DNA of 8,113 nt from an uncultured Prevotella sp. (lineage in GTDB: Bacteria > Bacteroidota > Bacteroidia > Bacteroidales > Bacteroidaceae): positions 1 to 8,113 of the forward strand of contig UQJC01000069.1 in assembly GCA_900541335.1 (NCBI GenBank). The letters are read 5' to 3'. A program made the translations under genes and the position numbers. Under the pieces are notes generated by a model that searched no databases, was not told the DNA's origin, and was given only the letters and a program-made list of their open reading frames with translations. Below, one piece after another: positions 5,931 through 8,113 of the stretch; position 1 is the first letter of the stretch, and each line of letters starts with the position of its first letter.

Positions 5931-5996
5931 GATTCTTTGCGATTCTTTGCGAAGAAAAAATAGAATCATTGCTACTTCTCATCCTCTTTATTGAGG
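5931..5996 (+). promoter_or_regulatory. Leader elements: tandem GATTCTTTGC and two hairpins
   Basis: GATTCTTTGC occurs twice in direct tandem (5931-5940 and 5941-5950). The second copy forms half of a perfect hairpin TTCTT-TGCG-AAGAA (5943-5956), and AGAATC shortly after (5962-5967) can pair instead with the repeat's GATTCT. A further small stem, CCTC/GAGG (5983-5986 and 5993-5996), lies 27 bases before the start codon. Alternative pairing is possible on paper; whether it regulates the gene is unknown. Confidence 0.35.
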
Positions 5997-6023
5997 GGCT
6001 TTAGTTATTCAAAAATTGATAGT

Positions 6024-8113
6024 ATGAAGAACTCTTTATTCACTTTCTTCCTGATGCTCTGCGTCGTATGCGGCTGGGCACAGAAACACAGTACGTTGGC
6101 CAAACCTAGAGTTATAAAGCATCCAGTCATTGAGTATTGCCCGAATTGGATTGCTATGGATAAGATTGAGTTGACGAGGGAGGCTACGGTCATCCGAGGC
6201 TATCTGCGTAACCTTCCCAACTATACTTGTAGTGTGGCAGATAATGCAGTCTTGAAGGATCGGCACAGCGGCAAACAGTTCAAGGTGTTGCGAGCTGAGG
6301 GTATACAGCTCAATGAACAAGTAGCGATGCCCGAATCGGGACGCGTGCCGTATACCTTATACTTTGAACCCCTGGAGGCTGATGTCAAGGAACTTAATTT
6401 CATAGAACCCGCAGCAAGTCCTAAGAGTGGCGTCTATGGCATTCAGTTGCAGAACCAGCCCAAGGCATCCCCAAAAAGCAAAGTATTTGACCCGCGCCAG
6501 TTGACGAGCGAATACTACTTGCAGCAGCGAGTGAAGCCCGATACGCAATGGCATTTCGACAACCAACGTTACAAGGAGCCTTTATCGGCTCCGTTCCGTT
6601 CAGGCAAGGCGGTGCTGAAAGTCTATCTTGATAACCTGCCTATGGAGTTGTTTGCTACAATGGGGGCTACGTCTCTACGTGTCGAGAATCAAATGACCCG
6701 AGAGCAGCAGAATGTGACAGCTCCCTTTGACATCACCAGCCGTAGCTGGACTTTTCACCTCGACTTGCCGCACCCTCAGTGGGTAGGTGGATTTCATACA
6801 GGCAACTTCTTTATTCAGCCGGGTGATACGTTGGAGGTGTTCTCCTCGTTTGTCACTGATCAGTCTCATAAGCCGCTTTATATGACTTTCCGTAGCTCGA
6901 GCGAATCAGCCCTGATCAATACGCTTACTACTTATTTTATGCAAAAATACAGTCCCGATGGTTACGATTATACAGCCGTTCATCAAGCCATCGCTGCAGG
7001 TAAGGACAGCGTGATGTGTGTGGCCGAGAAGTTCCGTAATCAAGCAATCAGCCTCCTCGGAAATGAAACCCTGCGCCAGGAATTGATCCGTACTCCACTC
7101 TCTACTTTCGGCAAGGATGTGGTGATGATGTCTATGGTTACCCGTCAAATACAACACTTGGAGGATGTGCTACTTTACTATAAAGACGAGCAATACAAGA
7201 GGACTCAAAAGGAAGACGGTTCGTATGTTCTGGATCCCAATCCTGCGTATCAACCGCTCGATGATCAAGCAGTCTATGGTTTGCTTATGCCCTACAAGCA
7301 GTTGATTTACGACAATCCGTTGGCCTTATGCGAAGCGAGTCAGTGGGTGTTTGTTAACCGCACTATTTATGGGGATGTGATGCTGCAATACGAAAAGGTG
7401 AAAAATGCGTCGGGAGATTGGGAATATGTGCGTAAGGACCAATTCGATATGGACGGTACCTTTATGAGCGATTTGGAAAAGTCGCAAGGCCTTTCCTCGC
7501 TCTTAAATCAGACCGCCGAGTCCTTAGCATTGGGACAGGAAGAGGATACAGGGAAGGCTTTGGACTTTGTAGCCATGAATGTCGCATCAGTTGTTCAGTC
7601 TATTTCTTCGCTTCCGGTTGCTCACGCTATTCTTAATAAATACCGCCGTTTCGTGCAGACTACTGAAGGCAGAGCGGAAGGCGAAGACAGTCATTGGACT
7701 GCAGAGCAGCGTGCCTTGTGGAAACGTCTCTTTGGGAAGTACGAAGGAAACCTCTTGCTGATTGACTTCTGGGGACTGGGTTGCGGTCCGTGTCGTGCAG
7801 GCATGCTCAGTATGCGCGACAAGGTTGAAGCAATGAAGGATGAACCCTTTAAATTTATCTATATCTCAGCCACCGACGGAGAAACTCTCACCGCCAAAAG
7901 CGAAGAATGGATGAATAAAAACCACATCAAGGGCGAACATCTCTTCGTTTCCCAGTCAGAATGGGAAATGCTCGAATCCATGCTCAGTTTCTCCTCTATT
8001 CCACGCTATGTTCTTTGTGGCCCCGATGGTCGCCTGATTCAAAATAATGCAAGCATCTATAATTATGATGTGGACAAAATGAAGGCCATGGTAAAGAAGT
8101 TTGTGCCACAACA
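6024..8113 (+). CDS. Secreted TlpA-type thioredoxin-fold protein (3' truncated)
   Basis: The frame is open from ATG 6024 to the window end, 696 codons with no stop. Residues 1-19 form a signal peptide (hydrophobic LFTFFLMLCVVCG, likely cleavage after GWA); C16 does not sit in a good lipobox, so export to the periplasm is favoured over lipidation. Residues about 30-130, with MPESG (102-106), FEPL (114-117) and NFIE (125-128), match an N-terminal domain I recognise from other Bacteroidales TlpA-like proteins. A long middle region (about 150-560) is mostly unassigned. The C-terminal thioredoxin domain has IDFWGLGCGPCR with redox cysteines C587 and C590, and the expected cis-proline P660 in SIPRYVL. 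It probably acts as a periplasmic disulfide reductase or isomerase; the substrate is unknown. The missing end is probably short. The gene stands alone behind its own promoter. Confidence 0.88.
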   Translation, partial: MKNSLFTFFLMLCVVCGWAQKHSTLAKPRVIKHPVIEYCPNWIAMDKIELTREATVIRGYLRNLPNYTCSVADNAVLKDRHSGKQFKVLRAEGIQLNEQVAMPESGRVPYTLYFEPLEADVKELNFIEPAASPKSGVYGIQLQNQPKASPKSKVFDPRQLTSEYYLQQRVKPDTQWHFDNQRYKEPLSAPFRSGKAVLKVYLDNLPMELFATMGATSLRVENQMTREQQNVTAPFDITSRSWTFHLDLPHPQWVGGFHTGNFFIQPGDTLEVFSSFVTDQSHKPLYMTFRSSSESALINTLTTYFMQKYSPDGYDYTAVHQAIAAGKDSVMCVAEKFRNQAISLLGNETLRQELIRTPLSTFGKDVVMMSMVTRQIQHLEDVLLYYKDEQYKRTQKEDGSYVLDPNPAYQPLDDQAVYGLLMPYKQLIYDNPLALCEASQWVFVNRTIYGDVMLQYEKVKNASGDWEYVRKDQFDMDGTFMSDLEKSQGLSSLLNQTAESLALGQEEDTGKALDFVAMNVASVVQSISSLPVAHAILNKYRRFVQTTEGRAEGEDSHWTAEQRALWKRLFGKYEGNLLLIDFWGLGCGPCRAGMLSMRDKVEAMKDEPFKFIYISATDGETLTAKSEEWMNKNHIKGEHLFVSQSEWEMLESMLSFSSIPRYVLCGPDGRLIQNNASIYNYDVDKMKAMVKKFVPQ

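Noticed and set aside
6024..6083. Lipoprotein signal at C16 of the thioredoxin-like protein
   Set aside because: Residues before C16 (C-V-V) do not form a proper lipobox, and a signal peptidase I site at GWA is better.

Overview
The window looks like a chromosomal segment of a Bacteroidales bacterium, probably of the Prevotella/Bacteroides type. The reasons are a DUF6261-like protein, a long secreted TlpA-type thioredoxin protein with an N-terminal region typical of that phylum, a TAnnTTTG promoter element, and starts preceded by A/T-rich sequence instead of Shine-Dalgarno sites. The genus assignment is inference.

Layout: (1) Positions 1-2777 carry a compact plus-strand operon: the end of an MlaE-type permease, the MlaF-type ATPase (4-base stop/start overlap), then after a 78-base gap with a UUCG-capped hairpin, pyrK and pyrD (13-base overlap). 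A strong intrinsic terminator follows at 2808-2848. (2) Positions 2849-3246 hold no gene I can support. They contain a 9-bp ACGGAAnnn repeat run and a large terminator hairpin serving the next, minus-strand gene. (3) Positions 3247-4275 (minus) encode a DUF6261-like helical protein with a low-complexity tail carrying five NKP motifs. (4) Positions 4276-6023 are about 1.75 kb without a convincing gene. Their main feature is eight tandem copies of a 43-bp unit (4605-4940), each core unit containing two short dyads. The rest has scattered hairpins, a cluster of dyads near 5496-5522 and a promoter at 5850-5880. (5) From 6024 to the window end, on the plus strand, lies an open frame of at least 696 codons for a secreted TlpA/thioredoxin-fold protein with a CGPC active site. 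It is cut off by the window edge.

Functionally, MlaE and MlaF form the inner-membrane core of a phospholipid/lipid ABC transporter, and PyrK and PyrD form the NAD-dependent dihydroorotate dehydrogenase of pyrimidine synthesis. They share a transcription direction and tight spacing but no obvious pathway. The DUF6261-like gene and the thioredoxin-like gene are transcribed divergently from the repeat-bearing region. The most unusual item is the exactly periodic 43-bp array. I see no well-supported novel defence or mobile system here.
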